A stretch of DNA of 61,739 nucleotides from an uncultured cyanobacterium (GTDB taxonomy: Bacteria; Cyanobacteriota; Vampirovibrionia; Gastranaerophilales; Gastranaerophilaceae). Position numbers and translations under genes: made by a program. The stretch lies in the NCBI GenBank assembly GCA_902495705.1, contig CABUXT010000009.1:1-61739 (forward strand). Reading direction: 5' to 3'. Below, piece after piece: positions 15,765 to 24,631 of the stretch. The notes below the pieces were generated by a model. That model saw nothing but the letters and a program-made list of their open reading frames with translations. It ran no database searches and was not told where the DNA came from. Numbering within the stretch: position 1 is the first letter of the stretch; every line of letters begins with the position of its first letter.

Positions 15765-17192
15765 TTATTTGCCAACGGCAGCGGTTGCAAGTTTTTCACC
15801 TGCCCACCATCCTGCGATACCACCGACAACACCGCCGATGAAACCGCCGACTGCAGTACCAGCACCAGGGATGACTGAACCGATAGCGGCACCAATTGCT
15901 GCGCCACCTTTGGCACCTGCCCAAGCACCACCGATAGCAGCACCTGTTTTGGCAGTTTGTTTAGCTGCGCCTTTTACGCCACCTTTTTTGTATGCAGAGT
16001 GGATATCAATAGCAGCAACTGCGATAGCTAACGGTTTCGCAATTTTGCCTGCTGCTCTCATCATACCTTTAGTTGCGCCAGCACCTTTTACTACGGCTTT
16101 ACCACCGGCTTTTGCAAGAGCTTTAGCTTTGCTTGCTACTTTAGAACCAACTTTGGTTACTGTGCCTGCTGCGCGTTTAACGCCACCTGCAAATACTTTT
16201 GCTCCTTTAGTTGCAGCGTTTGCAGCTTTAGTAGCGCCTGCTTTTACTGCACCTTTAGCCTTAGTTGCAGCACTTGCAGCTTTGGATGCTCCGGCTTTCA
16301 GTGCTCCTTTAGCTTTTGCCATTGCGCTTGCTCCTTTCATACGAGCAAGTCTTGCCAATGCTTTAGCTTTTTCGGCAACTTTAGCACCTATGCTTGTAAC
16401 TTTGCCTGTTGTTTTCTTAACCAAAACTTTACCTTTTGTAAGTCCTGCTTTTGCCGCATTTGCTGTTGCATTAGCCGCTTTAGTTGCTCCGGCTTTAACG
16501 GCTTTACCTGTCTTTTTCGCAGCGTTTGCGGCTTTTGTTGCACCGGTTTTTGCCAAATTTTTAGCTTTAGCTGCTGTGCTTGCTGCTTTAGTTTTCGCTG
16601 CATTTTTAGCTGCATTAGCTGCCTGTGCTGCTTTTGCTGCTTTCATTTGAGCAAGTCTTGCCATTGCTTTGGCTTTTTCTGCAACTTTTGTTCCGACAGC
16701 TGTTACTTTACCTTTTGCTGCTGTAACTCCATTTTTGATGCCTGCTTTAGCTTTGCTTGCCAAGCTTTTAGCTTTGGCTGCGCCTGCTTTTGCTGTATTT
16801 TTCGCAATTTGCGCACCTTTTTTAGCTGCAGTTTTAATATGTGGAGCTGCTGCTTCAGCTGCTTTCAGTGTAGCTGCACCTGCGATACCTGCTGTGATAA
16901 CATCACCTTTTGTATAACCTGTAGAATCAGGTGTTTGAGTTTGAGCTGTAGGTTGTGCCGTTGGTTTTGCAGGGGTGCTGTCGTTATGCTCAATGCCAAA
17001 ACCTGTAACATGCATATCAATATCTTCAGCACCTCTTGGTGCATCAGGTAATTTCAATGTACCACCTTCCATAATAGAATTTGGATGTTTCTTTAAGTCC
17101 GGGTTCAATTTTAATAACGTATTTACGTCTGTACCATGAGCTTTGGCGATTCTGCTTAAATTGTCTCCGCCTTGAATTGTGTAATCTGCCAT
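15765..17192 (-). CDS. LysM protein with histone-H1-like Lys/Ala-rich repeats and glycine-zipper C-terminus
   Basis: A 475-residue protein in three parts. Residues 1-48 are a LysM domain (YTIQGGDNLSRIAKAHGTDV .. LLKLNPDL). Residues about 108-385 are almost only Ala, Lys and Gly, resembling histone H1 or bacterial AlgP/Hc tails; three related units (GKVTAVGTKVAEKAKA at 161, 263 and 343) are spaced along it. Residues about 387-465 are a hydrophobic, glycine-zipper region (IGGAWAGAKGGAAIGAAIG.., GGFIGGVVGGIAGWW) like that of pore-forming bacteriocins or membrane-inserting proteins. A typical signal peptide is missing. It could coat DNA, polyanions or wall polymers, or be an exported toxin. Function is unknown. 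Confidence 0.75.
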   Translation of the reverse strand: MADYTIQGGDNLSRIAKAHGTDVNTLLKLNPDLKKHPNSIMEGGTLKLPDAPRGAEDIDMHVTGFGIEHNDSTPAKPTAQPTAQTQTPDSTGYTKGDVITAGIAGAATLKAAEAAAPHIKTAAKKGAQIAKNTAKAGAAKAKSLASKAKAGIKNGVTAAKGKVTAVGTKVAEKAKAMARLAQMKAAKAAQAANAAKNAAKTKAASTAAKAKNLAKTGATKAANAAKKTGKAVKAGATKAANATANAAKAGLTKGKVLVKKTTGKVTSIGAKVAEKAKALARLARMKGASAMAKAKGALKAGASKAASAATKAKGAVKAGATKAANAATKGAKVFAGGVKRAAGTVTKVGSKVASKAKALAKAGGKAVVKGAGATKGMMRAAGKIAKPLAIAVAAIDIHSAYKKGGVKGAAKQTAKTGAAIGGAWAGAKGGAAIGAAIGSVIPGAGTAVGGFIGGVVGGIAGWWAGEKLATAAVGK

Positions 17193-17692
17193 TTTTACTT
17201 CTCCTTATATCTTCGTTAAGCACACATTGCTATATAGATATATAAAGTATATAAGTGCTGCATAATTGCATGTGGTGACAGAGTTTTAAGGTGATGAAAA
17301 AGGTTGAAATATTGGCATAGTATGGGTTTTAGGCGGGAAAATTTTAGTTTAACATTTGTTTACATTCTTAATATTATGAGGGTGACATAGACTTCTTTGT
17401 GCAATTAGAGATTCATAAACAGTCTTGGATTATTGGTGGCTCGACCGGTTCATCAGGGTGACAATGACCGGAGTGTTTAGTTAGAGATTCTGAAACAAGT
17501 TCAGAATGACATTATTCCTTTTGCTATTTATAATGACACTATTGGACGGTTATATGTTTTATGCTTGCCCTCCTGTCACCCTGCCTTCTCTCAAAACTAT
17601 CCACTTTATTGATGATGTCAAAGGGTTGATTTTAGTATAAAATGTTATAAAATCGAGAGTAATATATTCATTTTAAGAAGGTTTACAAAACT
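17193..17692. other. Repeat-rich spacer before the helicase gene
   Basis: Holds several partial copies of the TGTCA..CTGAA repeat family, with a clear hairpin at about 17481-17511. The last 60 bases are AT-rich and should carry the helicase promoter, but no box pair stands out. A weak AAGAAGG RBS precedes the ATG at 17693. Confidence 0.5.
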
Positions 17693-20600
17693 ATGTTACA
17701 AGAAGCTACAAAGGCGCTAAATTCCGCATTTAATAACAGTTTTATCAAGAAATTGAGCTTATATCTTCATGACTGTGTGAGGGAAGAGGTTAAAAGTTCT
17801 ACATTTAGAAACTTGAAAGGCGACAAGGACAACAAGTGGATTTTTCTAAAAGAGCAAGAATCTTTGTTGACTCAAGGTTTGGAGTATTTGAAACTCGACG
17901 GCTCAAATCCGAATTTGACAGAATTGATGTTGCAAGGGGTTTCCAGTGCTCGTGACAAATATTTGATTTACGGCTATATGTTTTTGGTTGGGCGCAACGG
18001 CAAATCTCGTCGTCAAAATGAATTTCTTACTCCGCTTTTGTATGTTCCTTGTAAATTGGAGCGAAACGGCGTTAATATAAACTGTATTTTGCAAGATGAT
18101 GTTTTGTCCCTAAATACAGGAGCTTTGGCTGCACTTTTGAAAAAAGGTGAAGATGATGATGAAGTGGATTTGTTCTTGGAAGGGATTTTGGATGTTGTTC
18201 CTGAAGTTCCGATTACAAAGGAAAAGATGGATATTTTCTTGACTACATTAAAATCTTTGATTCCTGATATTGAAATCTCATCTGACCCTGCGTTGGATGT
18301 TACAGAAGACAATGTTTCAAAAGACGAAACTTCAAATTTGTCTGATGTTCAAATCAATGGTGATAATTATGATGAAATTATTGATGATGAAATTCAGGAG
18401 CAAAAGCAAAAAGCTGCTGTCGGAGATATCAAAAAACTTACGGTAACATATCAAAGTGCAATTATTTTGACAAAAAGACCTGCTGTTACAGCAGGGGTTT
18501 TGCATGAATTGATGCAAATTGCCGAAAAGCCGAGTGGTGTTTTCCGCGAAACTACCCTAAGTGTTATAAATGATGAATACACACAATCCGTAGAGAAAAA
18601 TTTTCCTCTCAAAGATTCAGAAGGTGTATTTTATCCGATAACTCCGCTTGCTTTGAGTGATTCGCAAGAACGAGTTATAAAAAATGTTGAAAATAACAAA
18701 TTGATTGCGGTACAAGGACCTCCGGGGACAGGTAAATCGCAAACGATTGTAAACCTTGTTGCGCATTTGATTGCAAACGGCAAGACCGTACTTGTTGCAT
18801 CTCGTATGGACAAGGCGGTTGACGTTGTTGCTGACAGGTTAAATAACTTGGGTGCGCCGTATTTGGCTTTGCGTGCAGGAAGAATGAATTATCAAAAGCA
18901 ATTGAGTCTTCAATTACAAGAACTTGTTTCAGGCAAATTCTCTTTAGATGATGATGTTGAAGATTACATTTTTGCGGATGTGAAAGATATGAGACAGCAT
19001 TTAGACTGTCTTCGCGAAACTGAGGCAAAGTGCGAAAAAATCATTAAACTGGAAAAAGACTGGCATGATTTGAAAGACGAAATTGCGCAACAGACTGCAA
19101 TAGTTGGCGATATGGAATATATCAGACGTCCGCTAAAAAAATCAGAAATCGATAATGTTCGCGACGTAATTAAATCTTTGACAGAAAATATGGAAAAATC
19201 AGGATTTTTTGCTTCATTTGCAAATATGTCAAATATTCGACAGTTGAAGAAAATTCTTGATTTGAGAGATTTTGAAGTTGAGCCTGAAAATCTTGACAGG
19301 TTAAAGATTGAGCTTGATTTTATGACTCAAAAATGGAAGTTGCGCAAAATTGAATCTGATATTCAAAAAACAGGCAATCTCCATGTGATGATGGAACAAA
19401 TCCGTCAGATGAAGAAAAAACAAGGCACTTTAGCTGGAAATATTTTGAAAAGTACAAGACGAGAGGCTTTGAAAGTCCTTTTGCGTGATGCGAAAAAAGT
19501 CAGAAGGATTAAAGTTCATTCAATGGCATTGGTTGAGCGCAGAAAGAAAAAAACTGACAGCATTATGGAAGAAGAAGATTTTAAACCGTTGTTGGACGCT
19601 TTTCCTTGTTGGTGTGTTACAACTTATGCGGTTTCAGATTCTCTACCGCTAAAACCGGGGATGTTTGATGTTGCAATTATTGATGAGGCATCTCAATGCG
19701 ATATCGCAAGTTGTTTTCCTATAATGTACAGGGCTAAAAGAACTGTTGTTGTGGGGGATGACAAGCAGTTACCGCACTTATCATTCTTAGAAAAGGCAAA
19801 AGAGCAGTCATTCTTGAGTCAATACGGTATTCCTGATAAATACCAGTTGATGTGGCGATTTAGAACCAATTCAATGTTTGATTTGGCAGACTATTATTCA
19901 ATTAATTCTGTTATGTTGGATGAGCATTTCAGAAGTTTGCCACCGATTATCAATTTTTCTAACAAAGAATTTTATAACGACAGAATCCGCGTAATGCGCA
20001 AGGATTCCTCTGACGATGTCGTTATTGATATGGTAAAAGTTCCTGATGGCAAAGTTGATATGGATGCGACAAGAAACTTGCCTGAAATTGAAGCTTTGGT
20101 TAAAACTTTGCATGAAATTATCATTGATGATGAGAGAAAAAATCCTGAAAAACCTGTCACTATCGGAATTATTTCTCCATTCAGGGCACAGGTTGAGCAG
20201 TTGAAAATTTCTGTTCCAAAAGTTTTGTCTGACTATATGATTAAAAAACACAAAATTGAGATTGGTACAGCACATACATTCCAAGGGGATGAACGCGATA
20301 TCATCTTGATGTCGTGGGCATTTGCGAATAATTCATATCCGCAAAGTATTACATTTTTGCAAAAACCTAATTTGTTCAATGTTGCAATCACTCGTGCAAA
20401 AAACAAATGTATAAACTTTGTTTCTCATGATTTAGAAACTATGCCTGATGGACATTTCAGACACTATGTTTCTTATTTGAAAGAGTATAAAGAACGCAAA
20501 GAGGCTCTAAAAAATAATGAAATTGATGAAAATATTTATAAAAATTCATTAGAAAGAGAAGTAGCAGATGCTATTCGCAAGCTTGAACATAAAGTTTGCG

Positions 20601-20821
20601 CAGGGGTAGAAATTGCAGGCTTGAGCGCAGATTTGGTTGTGGATGATAAATTCATTATCGAAATAGATGGGGTTGAAGATAACAAAAAACTTCACCACAT
20701 GTCAAATATGAAAAAGCAAGCGATTTTGGAACGTTGCGGATTCAAGGTTAAACGTATAACTTACCGCGAATGGCAATATTCTGCAAAAGCGTGTCTTGAT
20801 AGAGTTTTGACAATTGAATAA
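17693..20821 (+). CDS. SF1 (UPF1/DNA2-like) helicase with C-terminal nuclease-like domain
   Basis: A 1042-residue protein. The N-terminal 300 residues include an acidic insertion (200-240). The SF1B motor has LSDSQERVIKNV (Q motif), Walker A GPPGTGKS at about 342-349, motif II IIDEASQCD near 661, VVGDDKQLPH, HTFQGDERDI near 863 and NVAITRAK near 895. A 200-residue helical insertion splits RecA-like domain 1. The C-terminal 80 residues (ADLVVDDKFIIEIDG .. LERCGFKVKRITYREW) look like a Vsr/DUF559-type PD-(D/E)XK endonuclease. Related AAA_11/AAA_12 proteins occur in anti-phage loci, but this gene stands alone, so defence is only a possibility. Confidence 0.88.
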   Translation: MLQEATKALNSAFNNSFIKKLSLYLHDCVREEVKSSTFRNLKGDKDNKWIFLKEQESLLTQGLEYLKLDGSNPNLTELMLQGVSSARDKYLIYGYMFLVGRNGKSRRQNEFLTPLLYVPCKLERNGVNINCILQDDVLSLNTGALAALLKKGEDDDEVDLFLEGILDVVPEVPITKEKMDIFLTTLKSLIPDIEISSDPALDVTEDNVSKDETSNLSDVQINGDNYDEIIDDEIQEQKQKAAVGDIKKLTVTYQSAIILTKRPAVTAGVLHELMQIAEKPSGVFRETTLSVINDEYTQSVEKNFPLKDSEGVFYPITPLALSDSQERVIKNVENNKLIAVQGPPGTGKSQTIVNLVAHLIANGKTVLVASRMDKAVDVVADRLNNLGAPYLALRAGRMNYQKQLSLQLQELVSGKFSLDDDVEDYIFADVKDMRQHLDCLRETEAKCEKIIKLEKDWHDLKDEIAQQTAIVGDMEYIRRPLKKSEIDNVRDVIKSLTENMEKSGFFASFANMSNIRQLKKILDLRDFEVEPENLDRLKIELDFMTQKWKLRKIESDIQKTGNLHVMMEQIRQMKKKQGTLAGNILKSTRREALKVLLRDAKKVRRIKVHSMALVERRKKKTDSIMEEEDFKPLLDAFPCWCVTTYAVSDSLPLKPGMFDVAIIDEASQCDIASCFPIMYRAKRTVVVGDDKQLPHLSFLEKAKEQSFLSQYGIPDKYQLMWRFRTNSMFDLADYYSINSVMLDEHFRSLPPIINFSNKEFYNDRIRVMRKDSSDDVVIDMVKVPDGKVDMDATRNLPEIEALVKTLHEIIIDDERKNPEKPVTIGIISPFRAQVEQLKISVPKVLSDYMIKKHKIEIGTAHTFQGDERDIILMSWAFANNSYPQSITFLQKPNLFNVAITRAKNKCINFVSHDLETMPDGHFRHYVSYLKEYKERKEALKNNEIDENIYKNSLEREVADAIRKLEHKVCAGVEIAGLSADLVVDDKFIIEIDGVEDNKKLHHMSNMKKQAILERCGFKVKRITYREWQYSAKACLDRVLTIE

Positions 20822-20824
20822 ATT

Positions 20825-21844
20825 CTATCTGCTATAATGTTTTTCAATGTAATGAGGGTCAGGGTCATATTTCCTTTTGTAGGTGTTGATTTCGTCCCTC
20901 ATTCCTGATATTTGGATAATTTCTTTGAAAAGTTTGTTGACAAATTCGTGGTCTTTTTTCGGTAAATATTGTGGAGATAAAGACATTGAAATAATCTCAG
21001 GTTTGATATTTTTATCTTTTATTGTTTTAAAAATGTCATAAAATGTGTTTGAAATTCCTGTCGGAGTTTTGTTGATTTTGAAATCGTCAACGGTATCAAA
21101 TCCTGAATTGCTTGTATAATCTGCATCAATACTCAAAAATACCTTTTTGCCTTCCATATCAGGTAGGGTCTCTTTTGTACAAGTTATGATTTTGATTTTT
21201 TTGAATTTATATTTCTTGTTGAAGAAAAGATTGTTGACTTGCTCGTTTCGAGAGTATTCGTTTATTACACCGTCTTTAATATTTACCAAAAATTCTTGCG
21301 GATATGCTTTTTTATAAAGAGGATTAAATACAAAATATAACCATGGAACATCATCATTTAGAGAGTTTCCGTATAACGGAACAGCATTTTCTATGTTTGA
21401 AAAATCATTTTCGGCGAACAATGTTTGTAAAGATGGTTTGTCGGTTTCTTCGTTAGGGATAACCCAATACAATTCTTTTAAATTCGGATTATTTACAAAT
21501 AGTTCATTAATCCAACTTTCAACTCTTGCAGGACCTTGTTTCATTACAGGATAGTTCAAATATACATCACTGTGCGTATCAAAATTTATTATAATTTCAG
21601 GGAATTTTATTCCCTTTTTTACTGCATATTCAGCAACATCAAGTGCTTGATTGTGGTCGGTATTTGCATCAATCAGTTTTGTGTCTTTGGTAATTTCTTT
21701 TACTAAAGGTGCGAAATCTTTTGGTTTTTCCGTGGCTCTTTTCGTAAAGTTAAATGCAAAAACTCCGACAATTCCAATTAGTAAAATTGCAGATGTGACA
21801 GCTATATATTTTTTGATTTTTATATCCAAAATATCCTCCAACAT
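20825..21844 (-). CDS. Membrane-anchored arginase-fold (UPF0489-like) protein
   Basis: About 339 residues. One N-terminal transmembrane segment (YIAVTSAILLIGIVGVFAF) precedes a globular domain with NTDHNQALDVAEYA, IINFDTHSD and VFLSIDADYTSN. These resemble the D-x-H-x-D and S-x-D-x-D metal-binding motifs of the arginase/deacetylase superfamily and of UPF0489 proteins. The substrate is unknown. The ATG at 21844 has no ribosome binding site; GGAGG lies 5 bases before an in-frame TTG at 21829, which may be the true start. Confidence 0.7.
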   Translation of the reverse strand: MLEDILDIKIKKYIAVTSAILLIGIVGVFAFNFTKRATEKPKDFAPLVKEITKDTKLIDANTDHNQALDVAEYAVKKGIKFPEIIINFDTHSDVYLNYPVMKQGPARVESWINELFVNNPNLKELYWVIPNEETDKPSLQTLFAENDFSNIENAVPLYGNSLNDDVPWLYFVFNPLYKKAYPQEFLVNIKDGVINEYSRNEQVNNLFFNKKYKFKKIKIITCTKETLPDMEGKKVFLSIDADYTSNSGFDTVDDFKINKTPTGISNTFYDIFKTIKDKNIKPEIISMSLSPQYLPKKDHEFVNKLFKEIIQISGMRDEINTYKRKYDPDPHYIEKHYSR

Positions 21845-21955
21845 TTTTATTGTATGTACAAATTTTATTGCCGTCAAATCGTGTATTAATTTTACAAAAC
21901 GTATTTTTCAGATAAGATAGAACTATATATTTGAAATACAAGAGGTTTAGCGATA

Positions 21956-23284
21956 ATGAAAAAGGTTTATATAGAGACAATGGGTTGTCAGATGAATAAG
22001 TCAGATACTGAACGTATGTTTGGTATGCTTTCAAATTTTGGATATGAAGAAACTGACGAACCAAAAAGTGCGGATTTGTTGATGGTTAATACCTGTTCTA
22101 TCAGGCAATTGAGTGAAGACAAGGCATTCAGTTTGATTGGAACTTGGGGGAAATGGAAAAAAACACGCCCTGAATTAAAAATCGGTTTTTGCGGTTGTGT
22201 TGCGCAACAAAAAGCGGAAGAAATTTTTAAACGTGCTCACTATGTAGACTTTGTTTTGGGAACTCATAAAATCTATTCATTACCTGATATTATCAAGAAA
22301 ATAAATGCAGGTGAAAAGGTTTGCGAATGTGAAGAAACAAATGCAACAGAGGATGAAAAAGCCGTTAATTTTGAAATCGACAGAGTGAAATCTGTTAATG
22401 CTTGGATTCCGATTACAGAAGGTTGTAACAACTTCTGTACATATTGTATTGTTCCTTATACACGAGGCAGAGAGCGTTCAAGATTGCCTGAAACTATTTT
22501 GAAAGAAGTTAAAGACGCACTAAATTCAGGCTTTAAAGAAATTACACTTTTGGGACAAAATGTTGATAGTTACGGTAAAGATTTCAAGGATAAAAATTAC
22601 CGCCTTGCGGATTTACTTAGAGACGTAAATGCTATTGAAGGCAAATTCAGAATCCGATTTGTTACATCATACCCAACAGATATAACAGATGAACTTATTA
22701 ATACAGTTGTTGAATTAGACAAAGTTTGCGAATACTTTCACATTCCAATGCAATCAGGCAGTACGGAAGTTTTGAAAAAAATGAACCGTCGTTATGATAG
22801 AGAAACTTATTTCAAAATCGCAAACAAAGTTCGTGAAATGGTTCCTGATGTTACTATCACAAGTGACTTTATTGCAGGATTCCCTGGGGAAACCGAAGAG
22901 CAGTTTGTTGAAACTTTGACTGCAATGGAAGAACTCGGACTGGATTATTCTAATACAGCGGCATATTCCCCTCGTGAAAAAACCGTTGCGGCCAAATGGG
23001 TAGACAAATTTATTGACGAAGATACAAAATTTGAACGTTTAGCAAGGTTGAACGAACAAAATAGAAAATGCTGTCTTGCATCAAATAAAAAATTTATCGG
23101 TCGCGAGATGGAAGTCCTTATTGAAAACTTTGAAAATCATAAAGGAAAAAATGTAATTACAGGCAGAACAAGAAATAATAAAATTGTTCACATCCCTTAT
23201 GATAAAGATTTGACAGGCGAATTTGTCAACGTAAAAATAACAGGTGTAAAAACATGGTATTTGAATGGAGAAATGATAAAGTAA
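21956..23284 (+). CDS. miaB: tRNA-2-methylthio-N6-isopentenyladenosine synthase
   Basis: Radical-SAM methylthiotransferase that adds the 2-methylthio group to i6A37 of tRNAs reading UNN codons. UPF0004 domain cysteines are C11, C47 and C81; the radical-SAM cluster is C157, C161 and C164 (GCNNFCTYCIVPYTRG); a C-terminal TRAM domain follows (about 375-440). Length 442 fits MiaB. It overlaps the next gene by 31 bases. Confidence 0.96.
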   Translation: MKKVYIETMGCQMNKSDTERMFGMLSNFGYEETDEPKSADLLMVNTCSIRQLSEDKAFSLIGTWGKWKKTRPELKIGFCGCVAQQKAEEIFKRAHYVDFVLGTHKIYSLPDIIKKINAGEKVCECEETNATEDEKAVNFEIDRVKSVNAWIPITEGCNNFCTYCIVPYTRGRERSRLPETILKEVKDALNSGFKEITLLGQNVDSYGKDFKDKNYRLADLLRDVNAIEGKFRIRFVTSYPTDITDELINTVVELDKVCEYFHIPMQSGSTEVLKKMNRRYDRETYFKIANKVREMVPDVTITSDFIAGFPGETEEQFVETLTAMEELGLDYSNTAAYSPREKTVAAKWVDKFIDEDTKFERLARLNEQNRKCCLASNKKFIGREMEVLIENFENHKGKNVITGRTRNNKIVHIPYDKDLTGEFVNVKITGVKTWYLNGEMIK

Positions 23285-24114
23285 GTTTGAAAAAACTTGT
23301 TGCATTAAGTTTAGTCTTATTTCTTTTTGCACCGCTTGCGGATGCAAAGCCTAATTATACTTATACAATACCTGTCAAAAATGCTGTTTCGACAACAAAA
23401 AAGGCTGTTCCTGATGTTTTGCAGGGCGGAGTTTCTATTGACATCAAACCTTATTGCAAAGACTGGGATTCAAATTACGCCTTCAATACTATAAATCACA
23501 TTGGCGCAAAGTTGATTTCTGCTAATAATATTGAGCAAAAAATTCAATTTGTAGTTTCAGATGGGGATGATGCGAACGCCTCTACTGATATAAATAATAG
23601 AATTTCGGTCAATAAAGGGCTTTTGAAATACGTTGAAACAGAGGATGAATTGGCGTTTGTTGTCGGGCATGAGATGGGTCATGTTACCAAAACACATGTG
23701 AAGAAAAGTATTGCACGAAACACAACTGTCGCAGCGGCAAGCGTTGCAGGTACGGCGTTGTCTGTAATTGGGATAATCAGTGATTCTTCAAGATTAACCA
23801 AATCCGGTGCGATTTTGGTCGGAAGTGCAGCTGCAGGAACTCTTGTTAATAAAAAACTTTCACGCGGTCAAGAGACAAAATCCGATATGGCAAGTATCGA
23901 TTATTTGGCAAATGCTGGATATAACCCATTGGCGTCAATATCTTTGTTGAATAAAATTTCAGGGAATTATTTTGATTTCTTTTCCGACCACCCATCTGGT
24001 GAAAAAAGGATAAGAAATGCTTATAAGTATATTGAGAAAAAGTATCCGCAATATATAGAAAAAGGGTATAATACAACCTCTTACACCAGAGCCATGAAGT
24101 TTGTGAAGAAGTAG
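23254..24114 (+). CDS. Secreted M48-family zinc metalloprotease
   Basis: A 286-residue protein with a signal-like segment (LKKLVALSLVLFLFAPLADA) and a peptidase domain. Zinc motif HEMGH is at about 139-143 and the third ligand lies in SRGQETKSDMASIDYL. A hydrophobic Ala/Gly segment sits between them. It resembles the LoiP/BepA (periplasmic M48) group that handles damaged envelope proteins. Start at 23254 is inside the end of miaB and is preceded by AGGTG; a TTG at 23287 is the alternative. The overlap suggests cotranscription with miaB. Confidence 0.85.
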   Translation: MVFEWRNDKVSLKKLVALSLVLFLFAPLADAKPNYTYTIPVKNAVSTTKKAVPDVLQGGVSIDIKPYCKDWDSNYAFNTINHIGAKLISANNIEQKIQFVVSDGDDANASTDINNRISVNKGLLKYVETEDELAFVVGHEMGHVTKTHVKKSIARNTTVAAASVAGTALSVIGIISDSSRLTKSGAILVGSAAAGTLVNKKLSRGQETKSDMASIDYLANAGYNPLASISLLNKISGNYFDFFSDHPSGEKRIRNAYKYIEKKYPQYIEKGYNTTSYTRAMKFVKK

Positions 24115-24160
24115 AAATGGTAGGATAGATTTAGACTTTTAAATCAAACACAAAGGTCTC

Positions 24161-24252
24161 TGTCATTCTGAATCAGCTCAGCCTGTGCTCGCATCCAGGC
24201 TCACACATTTCGCTCTAGCTCAATGGTTCGCTTTGTAAAGTTCAGAATGACA
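24161..24252 (+). repeat. Inverted TGTCATTCTGAA..TTCAGAATGACA repeat
   Basis: About 92 bp with perfect 12-base inverted ends. The centre carries CAGCTCAGCCTGTGCTCGCATCC-like sequence not shared with the 169-bp family, so it is a related but distinct unit. Confidence 0.75.
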
Positions 24253-24283
24253 TAGACCTAAATGTTCAATATTCAATTTCCCC

Positions 24284-24505
24284 TTACAAAACAAATTCGA
24301 CAAGGTTTTTGACTTCCAAATCAAGGGCGGTGGCAATTTTATTCAATGTCGTGAATTTGATATCAGTTGTTCCACATTCAATTGTACTGATAGAGCGCAT
24401 ATTCATATTGGCAAGTTCTGCCAATTTTTCTTGTGATAGGTGTCTGCGCACCCTTTCGTACCTGATTTTATTGCCTAATTTTAATAACAATTCCCTGTCG
24501 TCCAT
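24284..24505 (-). CDS. XRE-family repressor divergent from pseudopilin (module 2)
   Basis: A 73-residue single HTH_3 domain: LLLKLGNKIRYERVRRHLSQ, then KLAELANMNMRSISTIECG and TLNKIATALDLEVKNLVEF. It is nearly the same length as the modules at 8858 and 44844 and likewise faces a pseudopilin gene. Two palindromes lie in the 126-bp gap. It probably represses the pseudopilin and itself. Confidence 0.88.
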   Translation of the reverse strand: MDDRELLLKLGNKIRYERVRRHLSQEKLAELANMNMRSISTIECGTTDIKFTTLNKIATALDLEVKNLVEFVL

Positions 24506-24531
24506 TCCAATATTATAAATATTTAGCTCAG

Positions 24532-24571
24532 ATTTTCTATGTATAGAAAATAGTATATATGACTTATACTA
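24532..24571. promoter_or_regulatory. Two candidate XRE operators
   Basis: The first is a 20-bp perfect palindrome, ATTTTCTAT-GT-ATAGAAAAT (24532-24551). The second is TAGTATA-N7-TATACTA (24551-24571). They abut between the XRE start and the pseudopilin promoter. Confidence 0.75.
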
Positions 24572-24582
24572 CATAAAAATGA

Positions 24583-24611
24583 TTGACAGGTGCTAAAAAT
24601 TTCTGTATGCT
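24583..24611 (+). promoter_or_regulatory. Sigma-70-type promoter of the pseudopilin gene
   Basis: TTGACA (24583-24588), a 17-base spacer and TATGCT (24606-24611) lie 20 bases before the ATG at 24632. The candidate operator at 24551-24571 ends 11 bases upstream of the -35 box, so a bound repressor could block polymerase. Confidence 0.75.
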
Positions 24612-24631
24612 AAATTCAAAAGGAGAATAAA

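Noticed and set aside
15742..16650. 302-codon plus-strand frame, Ala/Pro-rich
   Set aside because: It is the antisense shadow of the Lys/Ala-rich gene (AAA/GCN codons give such frames) and contains no domain.
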